A stretch of 64,000 bases of DNA from Lentzea californiensis (GTDB taxonomy: Bacteria; Actinomycetota; Actinomycetes; Mycobacteriales; Pseudonocardiaceae): positions 124,001-188,000 of the forward strand of contig NZ_JANBBE010000014.1 of the NCBI RefSeq assembly GCF_024648825.1. The letters run 5' to 3'. Positions 9,601 to 16,987 of the stretch are shown piece after piece. The notes under the pieces are model-generated. The model worked only from the letters and a program-made list of their open reading frames with translations. It was not told the DNA's origin and did not search any database. The number at the start of each line of letters is the position of its first letter. Positions within the stretch are counted from its first letter, which is position 1. A program made the translations under genes and the position numbers.

Positions 9601-10378
9601 CCGACGCGTCCTTGGCCGCCTGGGTCTCCTGGATCGCGAGTTCACCGGCGGCCTTCGCGACCTGGGCAAGCTCGGCGACGGACGCCAGCTCGTCGTCGCG
9701 TGCCTGCGCGATCGGCCACTCGGAGGTCATGAAGTTCGTATAGGCCTCCAGGGTGCCGGCATCGAGCGCTTCCTGCGCCTTGGCTCGCACCCGGGGACCA
9801 CCGACGGACATCAGCTGGTTGACCTTGATGCGCTGGTCGAGCTTCTCCTGGTCCTGCCAGCCCGACTGGAGGAACGCGCGCTGGATGGATGGGTCGTTCG
9901 AGTCCAGCGCCTCCTGGACCTTTGCCCGCACGTTCGGGCCGGAGACGGCCATCGCCTGGTTGAGGCCGATCCGCACGTCCAAGTTCTGGGCGTTCTGCCA
10001 ACCGGTGTTCAGGAAATCGCGGATCGCGGCCGGCGTGCCCGCGTCGAGCGCCTGCTGAGCGCCCTGCTTTACTCCCACGCCACCGGTTTCGAGCATCTTC
10101 GACAGCCAGCCGCGGTCGTCGGACTCGGCGGCCCGCCGGTAGGAATCGCCGTTGACGAAGCTGGCGATGTCCGCGTCGGTTCCAACCAGCGCACCGGCCG
10201 CGGCGTCCTTGACGGCCGGGCCGCCCAGGCGCCACAACGACATGACCCGCATGCGGTCGTTGCGCTGTGGTTCTGGTTCCTCGGCCGCGGCTTGCGGTGC
10301 GGTGACGACCACTGTGCTCGCCACCGTGGCGAATGCCAGCAGCAACGAGATCAGTTTTCGGGATCTCGTGTTCTTCAT
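6620..10378 (-). CDS. ALF-repeat polymorphic toxin with CdiA-CT-like C-terminal domain
   Basis: The protein has 1252 aa. I chose the ATG at 10378 (MKNTRS) because GGGGGAAG precedes it; a further in-frame ATG lies at 10405. A signal peptide (about residues 1-33, ending AAAEE) is followed by ALF-type repeats (each with a D-A-RI-x-N or D-D-R core, about residues 45-220), a long Ala-rich coiled coil (about 230-600), a second ALF block (about 640-830), another coiled coil, hydrophobic segments (about 1010-1080) and a C-terminal domain. The last 80 residues (DWYTADGMTYD, KTS, AKSDIVLLD, PNIVVVR) look like the CdiA C-terminal tRNA-nuclease fold, with candidate acidic residues D1177, D1187, D1224 and K1206/K1217. 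A toxic nuclease function is inference. The next gene downstream is a candidate immunity gene. Confidence 0.75.
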   Translation of the reverse strand: MKNTRSRKLISLLLAFATVASTVVVTAPQAAAEEPEPQRNDRMRVMSLWRLGGPAVKDAAAGALVGTDADIASFVNGDSYRRAAESDDRGWLSKMLETGGVGVKQGAQQALDAGTPAAIRDFLNTGWQNAQNLDVRIGLNQAMAVSGPNVRAKVQEALDSNDPSIQRAFLQSGWQDQEKLDQRIKVNQLMSVGGPRVRAKAQEALDAGTLEAYTNFMTSEWPIAQARDDELASVAELAQVAKAAGELAIQETQAAKDASARAVAEAQLAKEAAERAAKATEAAKNNADEAARFAGVAADAATRAARSAGEAVSAANNATNAARMAASAASRAASAAAAAGQSASAAYNAAAAAVADRNKAGDARNAAVKARDDAARVDEAAEAARLAADAARNALSAAQSAVSTSQHAAAAAIAAANAGNFADQAGADAQAARSAAALAQREAERAKRAATAAETFANASAAAADRSRAAALKAGTNAREAADAAQQAADHAVEADKQAAEATKHANAATTAAENAVTASNQAKTIYDAARVVEDENLKIHAEQVRAAAQETKATFAAAQPAPQRDADQATRRDAGTNTLIAEATAPGAAESLVVSHGRKIALRLASSDGEWTRRAAEAALVGADAEVAQYVRHGVQFAAGRDDRNTLEIIAADGTQRLKDAANAALSGSDADIVRFLRDKNYVGRDQDDRIKINQVMAAERQENRTITAAAAQKALDVGTAAAYQKFLKTDRFNTAVVDDRVAVNRIVSDPASGPETKAMGNAVLDGSPAAIKQWLESGRYSSIRRDAEAAAHIAEVSTLLSVASKSAATAVQAANEAQAVAATARGAAAEAAQYAQQARSQATEAAKYAQDASASAQQAEQSAQKAAESARTAKSASARAFAAARDAARSATWAESSAAQARRFANEAYASAQTAYDAKIAAGELAGEALAAADEAFKHANRLVDDMKVREAADQAAYCGIRHQAGSGEYTNCINLVGQSDDEKTARAFQNGQICDHLYGQGRESDLYKNCTADVLHPGFSENRSFELGMATMQMFMAMLTVVVVANSMITMMLQCGVVCEGLLMSVDPAGAALFPSWLITVSTRSAIVGLATKVMAEVRALQAELAAMRAARVQQATSLTRTEAERIGALGVDLAPGKEGIFSAEELRIALWGEKTYGKEFFRYSGPFDSANPDWYTADGMTYDAFGPFNAQADQFFQLNWPKTSNSLLKHSAKSDIVLLDVTGLSPGNEQQILQYIRDKSLPNIVVVR

Positions 10379-10408
10379 GAACTTCCCCCAGGACTCGTGG
10401 TGCACTTC

Positions 10409-10454
10409 GGACAGGCGGCCAGAATTTCCTGTGCGGAGTTCCGGTCGCCTGTCC
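10409..10454. terminator. Hairpin between the small secreted protein gene and the toxin gene
   Basis: Arms GGACAGGCGGCC (10409-10420) and GGTCGCCTGTCC (10443-10454) pair over 12 positions with one G-U. It lies after the stop of the 175-aa secreted protein (10482) and only 31 bp before the toxin ATG, so it probably terminates the upstream gene; it may also act as an attenuator. Confidence 0.55.
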
Positions 10455-10481
10455 GTCAGAATGTCGTGCGAGGGCTCGCCG

Positions 10482-11009
10482 TTACGGCTTGATCTCCAGC
10501 TTGACGATCGTCTCCGCCGGCTGGTTGCTGCCGAGGCCGACCTGCTGGTTGCCGTTCGGGTTCAGCTCGACGGTCCTGCGCTCACCCGTTTCTCGCGACA
10601 CCTCGACGGTGCCCTTGTGCCCCTGCACAGAACCGTGGCCGTCACCACGGATCTCGAACGCGTCCGGGATCCGCAGCACCAGCAAGCCTGGGGTGCCCAG
10701 CACCTTGAAACAGACCCGGCCGTCGTTGTTCCCGCCCACGCTCAGGTCGGTCGAGCCGATGACCATCACGCCGATGCCGTTCTCCGGCTGCTGTACGCAC
10801 GGCGAGTAGACGATGTGACCGTCACCGGAGATCAGCTCGACGTTGTCCTCGGCCAGGATGCGCGCGGCACCGGGGTAGCCGAAGTCCTCCACGAGCGGCT
10901 GCTGCACGTCGGCGGCCGTCGGCTCATTGGCGCTTGCCGCGAAGACACCCCCCACCGCGACCGCTCCGACCGCCAGACCGGTGACCAACACACGTGACCA
11001 CGACTTCAT
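10482..11009 (-). CDS. Small secreted protein of unknown function
   Basis: The product is 175 aa from the ATG at 11009 (MKSWSRV), chosen because CTGGGGGTTCAAG precedes it. A clear signal peptide (about residues 1-28, cleavage near ASANE) precedes a mature part that is probably beta-rich, with two Cys (in SPCVQQ and RVCFK) that could form a disulfide. I do not recognise the family. It lies between the protease-like gene (58 bp upstream) and the ALF-repeat toxin (103 bp downstream), all on the same strand, so a shared envelope or secretion context is likely. Confidence 0.7.
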   Translation of the reverse strand: MKSWSRVLVTGLAVGAVAVGGVFAASANEPTAADVQQPLVEDFGYPGAARILAEDNVELISGDGHIVYSPCVQQPENGIGVMVIGSTDLSVGGNNDGRVCFKVLGTPGLLVLRIPDAFEIRGDGHGSVQGHKGTVEVSRETGERRTVELNPNGNQQVGLGSNQPAETIVKLEIKP

Positions 11010-11027
11010 CTTGAACCCCCAGGCATT

Positions 11028-11051
11028 CTTGTCGTTCAACTTGTCGTTCAA
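11028..11051. repeat. Tandem 12-bp repeat upstream of the small secreted protein gene
   Basis: Two exact copies of CTTGTCGTTCAA (11028-11039 and 11040-11051) lie in the 58-bp gap between the protease-like gene and the secreted protein gene. They could be a direct-repeat operator or promoter element on the minus strand (TTGAACGACAAG twice); the function is unknown. Confidence 0.6.
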
Positions 11052-11067
11052 CCCTGTCGAGCGCATG

Positions 11068-12612
11068 TCACTTCACCAGCGTGCAGGCGCCCGCCTGAGC
11101 GGAGACGTGACGCTCGGTGTCCCAGCCGGACCCGATGGACCGGCCGGTGTTGTCGGCCGCGCCGGGCGCCCAGCCGTCGGTGTTGTCGTAGTGCGCGTAC
11201 CAGCGCAGCACCGGCACCGTGTCCTCGCCCCACGGGTTCTTCCCCAGCGCACCACGCGCGTACAGGAGGTCGCCGCCCGGCGAGAAGATCTCGCTGAACA
11301 TGTTCCAGCCCTTGCCCGCGGGCTTGTCCTTCTGCGTCCACGTCTTCGAGGACACGTTGTACTCGAAGCGGAACAGGTCACCGTTCGGCTGGCGGGCGTA
11401 CAGCACGCCGTCGCCGGCGGCGGTGATCGAGTCGAAGCGCTCCCACCCGGACTCGACGGTGTCGCCCGAGCCGTTCACCCAGGTGTTGTTCGCGGTGTCC
11501 CAGACGTAGTACCGCAGCCGGCCCTGGTCGTCGATCACGAAGATGCGGCCGGCGCTGTCGATCGTGATCCGGTTCTTGTACTCCGGTGTGAGGTACCGCT
11601 CCCAACCGCTGCCGACCACCTGACCGCCGGACCAGAAGCCGGTGTCGGGCACGGTCGGGCTCGGGTTCCACACCCAGCGCTTGAGCACGCCGTCCGCGTG
11701 CGGGTCGTTGCCGTCGATCTTCTTGTGGAAGTCCCACACCACGTTGCCGGAACCCGCGACCATCCGCCCGAACCAGCCGTTGCCGACCGCTTGGCCGCCG
11801 GACCAGGACAAGCCGCCGGTCTTCGCGTCAGCGTGCACATAGCGGTGCAGATCGCCGTTCTGCCGTGTGGACCACACCGTCACGGGTGTGCACGTGACCG
11901 GCGTCGGCACGATCTGCTTGGTGATCCACGTGGTCAGGTCGTCGACGCGCGTGCCGGTGCTGCCCTTGCGGGTCTCGGCGACCAGCAGGCAGCCGTTCTG
12001 CCAGGACCTGCTGCTCAGCGCGACCAGCTGCGGCGTGCCGCCGACCTCTCGGAACGCCGGACCACCGGCGTCACCCTTGCAGGTGTCCTTCTCACCGGTG
12101 AGCGATGCCTCGATGGCGTTGAGGGCACCGACGGTGAACGTCGCCACGTGGGGCCGGGCCGGCACCCATTCCGTCCCTGTCCGTCCGAACCCGGCGGTCT
12201 TCACGGACTCGTTCTGCGCCAAGGCGGTGGCGCTGAGTGCCAGAGGCGTGATGCCAGTGGTCTTCGCGGCCAGCTTGACCACCGCCACGTCCCGGCCGGT
12301 GTGCCGGACGATCTTCGCGGCGGTCGTCACGTGGCCGGCGCCTGTGGCGATGTTCGCCTTGCCCACCACGATCTTCACCTCACCGGTCTGCGGCAGGCAG
12401 GACGCGGCGGTGATGACGAACTCCGGATCGATCAGCGCACCCGAGCACCCCTTGTCCCCTGCCGTGATGCGGGCGAGGAACTCGTAGGCGCCGTCGGGAA
12501 CGACCGCGCCGCCCGACAACGCCTGCGCGACCGGCACACCGGCGAACGCGACAACCACGAGCGAGGCGCCGATGGTGATCTTCTTGGTCGTGCTTGCAGA
12601 CCGAAAACGCAT
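11068..12612 (-). CDS. Secreted S1-protease-like pseudoenzyme with tachylectin-like propeller
   Basis: This 514-aa protein starts at ATG 12612 after GGGGAG. Signal peptide about 1-32, trypsin-like domain about 33-235, C-terminal domain about 240-505 with repeated GNGWF/GSGWE and YARQPNGDL motifs typical of tachylectin-2-like beta-propeller lectins (PF14517-like). The active site is degraded: the position of the catalytic His in TAAHC reads Ser (S71 in TAASC), the nucleophile position in GDSGGP reads Ala (A182 in GDAGGP), and only the Asp (D108) remains. It should therefore be catalytically dead and may act as a binding or scaffold protein. It is paralogous in its N-terminal half to 13116-15083. 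Confidence 0.85.
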   Translation of the reverse strand: MRFRSASTTKKITIGASLVVVAFAGVPVAQALSGGAVVPDGAYEFLARITAGDKGCSGALIDPEFVITAASCLPQTGEVKIVVGKANIATGAGHVTTAAKIVRHTGRDVAVVKLAAKTTGITPLALSATALAQNESVKTAGFGRTGTEWVPARPHVATFTVGALNAIEASLTGEKDTCKGDAGGPAFREVGGTPQLVALSSRSWQNGCLLVAETRKGSTGTRVDDLTTWITKQIVPTPVTCTPVTVWSTRQNGDLHRYVHADAKTGGLSWSGGQAVGNGWFGRMVAGSGNVVWDFHKKIDGNDPHADGVLKRWVWNPSPTVPDTGFWSGGQVVGSGWERYLTPEYKNRITIDSAGRIFVIDDQGRLRYYVWDTANNTWVNGSGDTVESGWERFDSITAAGDGVLYARQPNGDLFRFEYNVSSKTWTQKDKPAGKGWNMFSEIFSPGGDLLYARGALGKNPWGEDTVPVLRWYAHYDNTDGWAPGAADNTGRSIGSGWDTERHVSAQAGACTLVK

Positions 12613-12820
12613 CCGCGTCTCCCCAAACCCCCAGAGCGCGCGAAAACATCAGCGCGCTGCCCCCAGAACAGCGCACACCCCACGGGCGTGCGGCGGGAAC
12701 GGTACCTGCAGATCATCCGGCTTTCCACAGCACGCGAAGTGACGCTTGTCGCGTAACGCCGCAGGATGATCTTGCCGGCGCAGTCGACCTCCACATGAGT
12801 CAAACTCCTGGTACCGGTTC

Positions 12821-13012
12821 ATGTTCGCGATTCGGCAGTACGAGTTCGCTCCGGCGGAGAACCTGCGCTTCGTTGGGGTTCCCGATCCAGAGTTCGCCGG
12901 TGGTCAAGTGCGGATCACAGTTGCCGCGGCCGGGGTGCACCTGGTCGACACCACGATCCACGGAGGCGGGTCCGCGCACGTCGACTTTCCGGTGACGTGC
13001 TCAAGCCGCGAG
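12821..13012 (+). pseudogene. Deleted copy of the quinone oxidoreductase gene
   Basis: From 12821 the DNA is near-identical to the first about 170 bp of the intact gene at 15291 (MFAIRQYEF, then VRITVAAAGVHLVDTTI). After about 12993 it jumps directly to the last codons and terminator of that gene: GTGCTCAAGCCG followed by an AG-rich hairpin, matching 16221-16273. About 750 bp are therefore missing, including the NADPH-binding domain. It is a remnant of the tandem duplication that also produced the two protease-like genes. Confidence 0.85.
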
Positions 13013-13014
13013 AA

Positions 13015-13050
13015 GAGGAGCCGCCTCACAACGAACGGAAGCGGCCTCTC
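13015..13050. terminator. Degenerate duplicate of the qor terminator hairpin
   Basis: GAGGAGCCGC (13015-13024) and GCGGCCTCTC (13041-13050) pair with one mismatch and one G-U. The position and sequence correspond to the hairpin at 16239-16273 behind the intact gene, showing that the duplication included the terminator. Confidence 0.6.
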
Positions 13051-13073
13051 GTTCCCTTCGGTCACGCCGAAAC

Positions 13074-13097
13074 GGGACCATCCGATCGGATGGTCCC
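13074..13097 (-). terminator. Perfect 24-bp palindrome behind the second protease-like gene
   Basis: GGGACCATCCGATCGGATGGTCCC is a perfect self-complementary sequence 18 bp downstream of the stop codon at 13116, followed on the minus strand by GTTTCGG. It is a probable terminator. Confidence 0.65.
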
Positions 13098-13115
13098 GGT
13101 CCCCTGGTGCTCGAG

Positions 13116-15083
13116 CTAGAACAACTTCGCCGACTGTGCGGGCCAGTTGCCGTCGCCACCGTCCCACTGCTGGACGGGAGCGTCGAAGCCGTTCGCGTTG
13201 CCCTTCCACAGGAACGCGCGCGTCAGGCCGTTGTCGTAGTTGTAGAACGCCACGATGTCGGCGCGGCCGTCACCGTTGTAGTCGCCGGAGGTGATCCGGG
13301 CGTACTGCGCCGCCCAGTTCCCGTCGAGACCGTCCCACTTCTCCGTCCAGCCGCTGAACGAGGTCGCGTTCGCGTAGAAGACGAGCAGCTTCGTCCGGCC
13401 GTTGCCGTAGTTGTAGAAGGCACCGACGTCCGAGCGGCCGTCGCCGTTCCAGTCACCGGACACGTACCGCGCCTGCCCGTTGCCCCAGCCGGTCACGCCG
13501 AGCCGGTGTACCGGGGCGTTGAACCCGTTCGCGGTCGCCTCGAACGTCCAGAACGCGACACCGCTGTCCAGGTAGTCGTAGACCGCGGTGATGTCGACCT
13601 TGCCGTCACCGTTGTAGTCGCCGGCGAGATAGGTGGCCTTCGCCTGGTTCCACTGCCCGGAGCCGCTGTCCCACTTCTCGGCGGGCGGCTCGAACCCGGT
13701 CGCCGTGCCGTACCAGACGAAGAGCTTCGTCTGGTTGTTGCCGACGTCGTAGAACGCGGCGATGTCGGCGCGACCATCGGCGTTGAAGTCACCCGCGACG
13801 GGCTTCGAGGTCGCGGACGGCGGATTGTTCAGTCCGCCCGTCCACTTCTCCTGCCAGTCGCTGTAGCCGGTCGCGGTGGCGTAGAAGACGAGCAGCTTCG
13901 TCTCGCCGTGCGGGTAGTTGTAGAACGCCGCGGCGTCGGCCCTGCCATCGCCGTTGAAGTCCCCACTCACCCAGCGCGCGAAACCCAGGTTGAAGCCGCC
14001 CGCGTTGCCCCGCAGCTTGAACTCGGGTGCGCCGAGGCCGTTCTGACCTCCGGCCCACACCGGAAGGGCGAGGGTGTGGTCACCGAGGTCGTACGCGGCG
14101 GTGAGGTCGTCGAGGCCGTCACCGGTGAAGTCGTTGCGGGTGGGCACCTTGGTGGTGGCCGCGCTCACTCCCGACGCAGTGCCGTCCTGGCCGTTGTTCA
14201 CCGGAACGACGCGGTAGTACCACTTCTGGTTGGCTGCCAGCGCGCTGTGCGTGAATGACGCCGTGGTGGCAGTACCAATCAGGGTGGACGGACCGACCGG
14301 CACGTCCGCGTTCTGCGAGGCGTACACCTTGAACGACTGGGCGCCCCTGGGCGCCCACGTCAGGTTGACCGCGTGCCTGGGCGCGGCCTGCGCAGCCAGG
14401 TCCAGCAACTCGGAGGCGAACCAGTCACCGAGGTTGTCCGTGCGAGCGGCGGTGCTGCCCTGCCGGGTCTCACTGACGCCGATGCAACCGCGCTGCCAGG
14501 AGGTGCTGTTGAGTCCGACGAGCTGAGGCACGCCGCCAACCTCGCGGAACACCGGGCCACCCGCGTCACCCTTGCAGGTGTCGACGCCGTCGTTGCCGGT
14601 CAGGGCAACCGTCTGGCCGTTGGCAGAGCCGACGGTGAACAGGGAGGTGCGCGGACGATCCGGCACCCACTCGGTGATCGTGCGGCCGAAACCAGCGACC
14701 CGCAGCACCTCGCCCTGCACGGGCGCGGAGCCGATCGCGATCGGTGAGCCGCCCTCGACGGGCCCGGACAGCCGCACCAGCACGGCATCGCGGTCGGCAC
14801 GGGTGACGACCCAGGCGATGCCGATGTTCTTGCCCGCCACCGAGACCGTGGCACCCGCCGGCGTGCAGCCCTTGCCGGTCAGCACCCACATCGGATCGAT
14901 CAAAGCTCCGGTGCAGGCCGCCGTGGTGCCCGAGGAGATCTTTGCGATGAACTTGTAGGCGCCGTCGGGAACGACCGAGCCGCCCGACAACGCTTGCGCG
15001 ACCGGCACCCCGGCGAACGCGACAGCCACGAGGGAAGCACCGATGGTGATCTTCCTGGTCGTGCTTGCAGCTCGAAAACGCAT
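13116..15083 (-). CDS. Secreted S1-protease-like pseudoenzyme with FG-GAP/VCBS repeats
   Basis: The protein has 655 aa from the ATG at 15083 (GGGGAG upstream); the frame stays open far upstream, but that extension is antisense to the next gene. Signal peptide about 1-32, trypsin-like domain about 33-215, an Ig/Fn3-like linker (about 225-310), then six or more repeats of the type GDFNGDGRADAAAFYNY (calcium-binding DxDxDG-like FG-GAP beta-propeller). Catalytic residues are again lost: the His position reads Gly (G72 in TGKGC) and the Ser position reads Ala (A174 in GDAGGP); Asp99 remains. The N-terminal half is about 70 percent identical by eye to the neighbour at 11068-12612, while the C-terminal domains differ completely. 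Confidence 0.85.
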   Translation of the reverse strand: MRFRAASTTRKITIGASLVAVAFAGVPVAQALSGGSVVPDGAYKFIAKISSGTTAACTGALIDPMWVLTGKGCTPAGATVSVAGKNIGIAWVVTRADRDAVLVRLSGPVEGGSPIAIGSAPVQGEVLRVAGFGRTITEWVPDRPRTSLFTVGSANGQTVALTGNDGVDTCKGDAGGPVFREVGGVPQLVGLNSTSWQRGCIGVSETRQGSTAARTDNLGDWFASELLDLAAQAAPRHAVNLTWAPRGAQSFKVYASQNADVPVGPSTLIGTATTASFTHSALAANQKWYYRVVPVNNGQDGTASGVSAATTKVPTRNDFTGDGLDDLTAAYDLGDHTLALPVWAGGQNGLGAPEFKLRGNAGGFNLGFARWVSGDFNGDGRADAAAFYNYPHGETKLLVFYATATGYSDWQEKWTGGLNNPPSATSKPVAGDFNADGRADIAAFYDVGNNQTKLFVWYGTATGFEPPAEKWDSGSGQWNQAKATYLAGDYNGDGKVDITAVYDYLDSGVAFWTFEATANGFNAPVHRLGVTGWGNGQARYVSGDWNGDGRSDVGAFYNYGNGRTKLLVFYANATSFSGWTEKWDGLDGNWAAQYARITSGDYNGDGRADIVAFYNYDNGLTRAFLWKGNANGFDAPVQQWDGGDGNWPAQSAKLF

Positions 15084-15290
15084 ACGCGTCTCCCCAAACC
15101 CCCAGAGCGCGCGAAACTCAGCGCGCTGCCCCCAGAACAGCGCACACCCCACGGGTGTGCGGCGGGAACGGTACCTGCAGATCATCCGAGTTTCCACGGC
15201 ATGAGGAGTGACGCTTGTCGCGTAACGCGCCGAAGCTGATCTTGTTGGCAGCATTGACCTCCAGGTAAGTCGAGCTCCTAGCGTCGGCTC

Positions 15291-16235
15291 ATGTTCGCGA
15301 TTCGGCAGTACGAGTTCGGTCCGGCGGAGAACCTGCGCTTCGAGGAGGTCCCCGATCCGGAGCCGGCGAGCGGTCAAGTGCGGATCACAGTTGCCGCGGC
15401 CGGGGTGCACCTGGTCGACACCACGATCCGCAAGGGCGGGTTCGGGCCCGTCGGTTTTCCGATGACGCCGGGGCGTGAGGTCGCCGGGATCGTCACGGCG
15501 CTCGGGGAGGGGGTCGAGGCCGAGTGGCTGGGGCGGCGGGTGGTGGTGCACCTCGGGCAGGCGAACGGCGGATACGCGGAGCTCGCGGTGGCGGAGGCCA
15601 GATCGCTGCACGGGCTGGCCGACGACGTGTCGTTCGAGGCCGCCGTCGCCATGATCGGTACCGGCCGCACGGTGGTCGGGGTGCTCGACGCCGCGAAGCT
15701 CACGAAGGACGACGTGGTGCTGGTGACGTCGGCGGCCGGTGGCATGGGCGCGTTGTTCGTGCAGGAGGCTCGCAACGTCGGGGCTCAGGTCGTCGGGCTG
15801 GCCAGTGGCGAGAAGCTCGACCTCGTCATGGACAACGGGGCGGATGCCGCCATCGACTACACCCTGCCCGGTTGGGCGGACGGGCTCAAGGACATGACCG
15901 TGGTGCTGGACGGCGTCGGCGGTGAGGCGGGGGCGCAGGCGCTGAAGACGCTGGGGCCCGGTGGGCGGCAGATCATCTACGGGTGGGCGTCCGGGACCGC
16001 GACTCCGATCAGCACCGAGGCGTTGTTCGCCAACAGTCTCACCGCGACTGTCGCTTTGGGACCCGGGTTGATGCGAAGAGGGCTGCGGGTGCTGGAGGAC
16101 GAGTCGATGGCAGGGCTGGCGAGCGGGCGGTTCGTGCCGCTGGTCAACCCGCCGTTCGCGTTGAAGGACGCGGCCGCGGCCCACGTGGCGCTGGAATCCC
16201 GCGCCACGGCGGGGAAAGTCGTGCTCAAGCCGTGA
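15291..16235 (+). CDS. Zinc-independent MDR-family NADPH:quinone oxidoreductase
   Basis: This 314-aa medium-chain dehydrogenase/reductase starts at ATG 15291. The N-terminal GroES-like domain (VRITVAAAGVHLVDTTIRKGG, TPGREVAGIVTALGEGV) is followed by a Rossmann domain with VLVTSAAGGMGALFVQEA (about residues 143-160), the nucleotide-binding loop. It lacks the Cys/His zinc ligands of alcohol dehydrogenases, as expected for quinone oxidoreductases (QOR). It probably reduces quinones or enones with NADPH. It is divergent from the protease-like gene and was duplicated together with it; the other copy is the remnant at 12821. It ends in a good terminator. Confidence 0.85.
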   Translation: MFAIRQYEFGPAENLRFEEVPDPEPASGQVRITVAAAGVHLVDTTIRKGGFGPVGFPMTPGREVAGIVTALGEGVEAEWLGRRVVVHLGQANGGYAELAVAEARSLHGLADDVSFEAAVAMIGTGRTVVGVLDAAKLTKDDVVLVTSAAGGMGALFVQEARNVGAQVVGLASGEKLDLVMDNGADAAIDYTLPGWADGLKDMTVVLDGVGGEAGAQALKTLGPGGRQIIYGWASGTATPISTEALFANSLTATVALGPGLMRRGLRVLEDESMAGLASGRFVPLVNPPFALKDAAAAHVALESRATAGKVVLKP

Positions 16236-16238
16236 AAA

Positions 16239-16273
16239 GAGGGGCCGCCTCCGCACTGTGGAAGCGGCCCCTC
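16239..16273. terminator. Bidirectional terminator between qor and the anti-sigma gene
   Basis: Perfect 10-bp arms GAGGGGCCGC (16239-16248) and GCGGCCCCTC (16264-16273) lie between two convergent genes (stops at 16235 and 16283). Confidence 0.75.
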
Positions 16274-16282
16274 GTCGTCACA

Positions 16283-16987
16283 TCACGCCTGTACCGGCAC
16301 CTCGACGAACTTCTTGCCCGCGAAGTTCTCGACCACCACGGACTGCACGTCCTTGGGGTCGACCAGCGCGGAACCGTCCAGGTTCGTGCCCTCGGCGGCG
16401 CCCTTCTTGGACACCACCCAGGAGCCCGCCTCCTGGCGGCTGCCGTCCTTCGAGACGACGAAGATCCGGCACTTCTCGCCCTCGGGGATGCCGTTGATCG
16501 CCATGTTCGTGCGGACCCACCCGGCGGCGGGGACGACCTTCACGGTCATCGACGCCTTGGTCAGCGGATCGGTGAACGTGGCGAGCCTGGTGCCCGCCGG
16601 GTCCGGTGCCACCGTCGGGGTGGGAAGGGCCGTCACATCGGGTGACGTGGCCTTACCGACGAAGACACCGGCACCGAGCACCACCACGGCCACGACGGCC
16701 GCCGCGGCACCGAGCGCGAACTGACGACGCCGTGCGACGCCGCCCCGTTCGGAACGCACCTGGCGCAAGGTGCGCTGCAACAACAGATCGCCGCCCTCGG
16801 GCGGCCCGTCCAGCATGGCCTCCGGCGGCACCTCGCCGAGGAAGGCCTCCATGTCGCGGAGCTCTTCGAGTTCACGCGCGCATTCGGGGCAGGACGCCAG
16901 GTGCTCGTCCATCTCGCGCACCTCGTGCTCGGCCAGTGCCCCTAGAACGTAGGCACCGAGCAGTTGCGGGTCGTGTCGCGTGGTCAT
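16283..16987 (-). CDS. RskA-type zinc-containing anti-sigma factor
   Basis: This 234-aa membrane protein starts at ATG 16987. The cytoplasmic N-terminus has the ZAS motif (HLASCPECARELEEL, about residues 29-43) that binds zinc and grips the sigma factor; one transmembrane helix follows (about 88-108), and the C-terminal extracytoplasmic RskA domain has the signature about residues 140-230 (KVVPAAGW...KCRIFVVSKDG). It overlaps the sigma gene by 4 bp (ATGA), so the two are translationally coupled. By analogy to RskA/RslA it should hold the sigma factor at the membrane until a signal triggers release. Confidence 0.88.
   Translation of the reverse strand: MTTRHDPQLLGAYVLGALAEHEVREMDEHLASCPECARELEELRDMEAFLGEVPPEAMLDGPPEGGDLLLQRTLRQVRSERGGVARRRQFALGAAAAVVAVVVLGAGVFVGKATSPDVTALPTPTVAPDPAGTRLATFTDPLTKASMTVKVVPAAGWVRTNMAINGIPEGEKCRIFVVSKDGSRQEAGSWVVSKKGAAEGTNLDGSALVDPKDVQSVVVENFAGKKFVEVPVQA

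Noticed and set aside
12613..15290. SigR-like GGAAC-N-GTT promoter for the qor genes
   Set aside because: The spacing is 20 instead of 18 in the intact copy and the GTT is missing in the other copy.
15084..16256. Upstream extension of the second protease-like gene to 1046 codons
   Set aside because: The extension is antisense to the intact qor gene; the real start at 15083 has a ribosome binding site and signal peptide.
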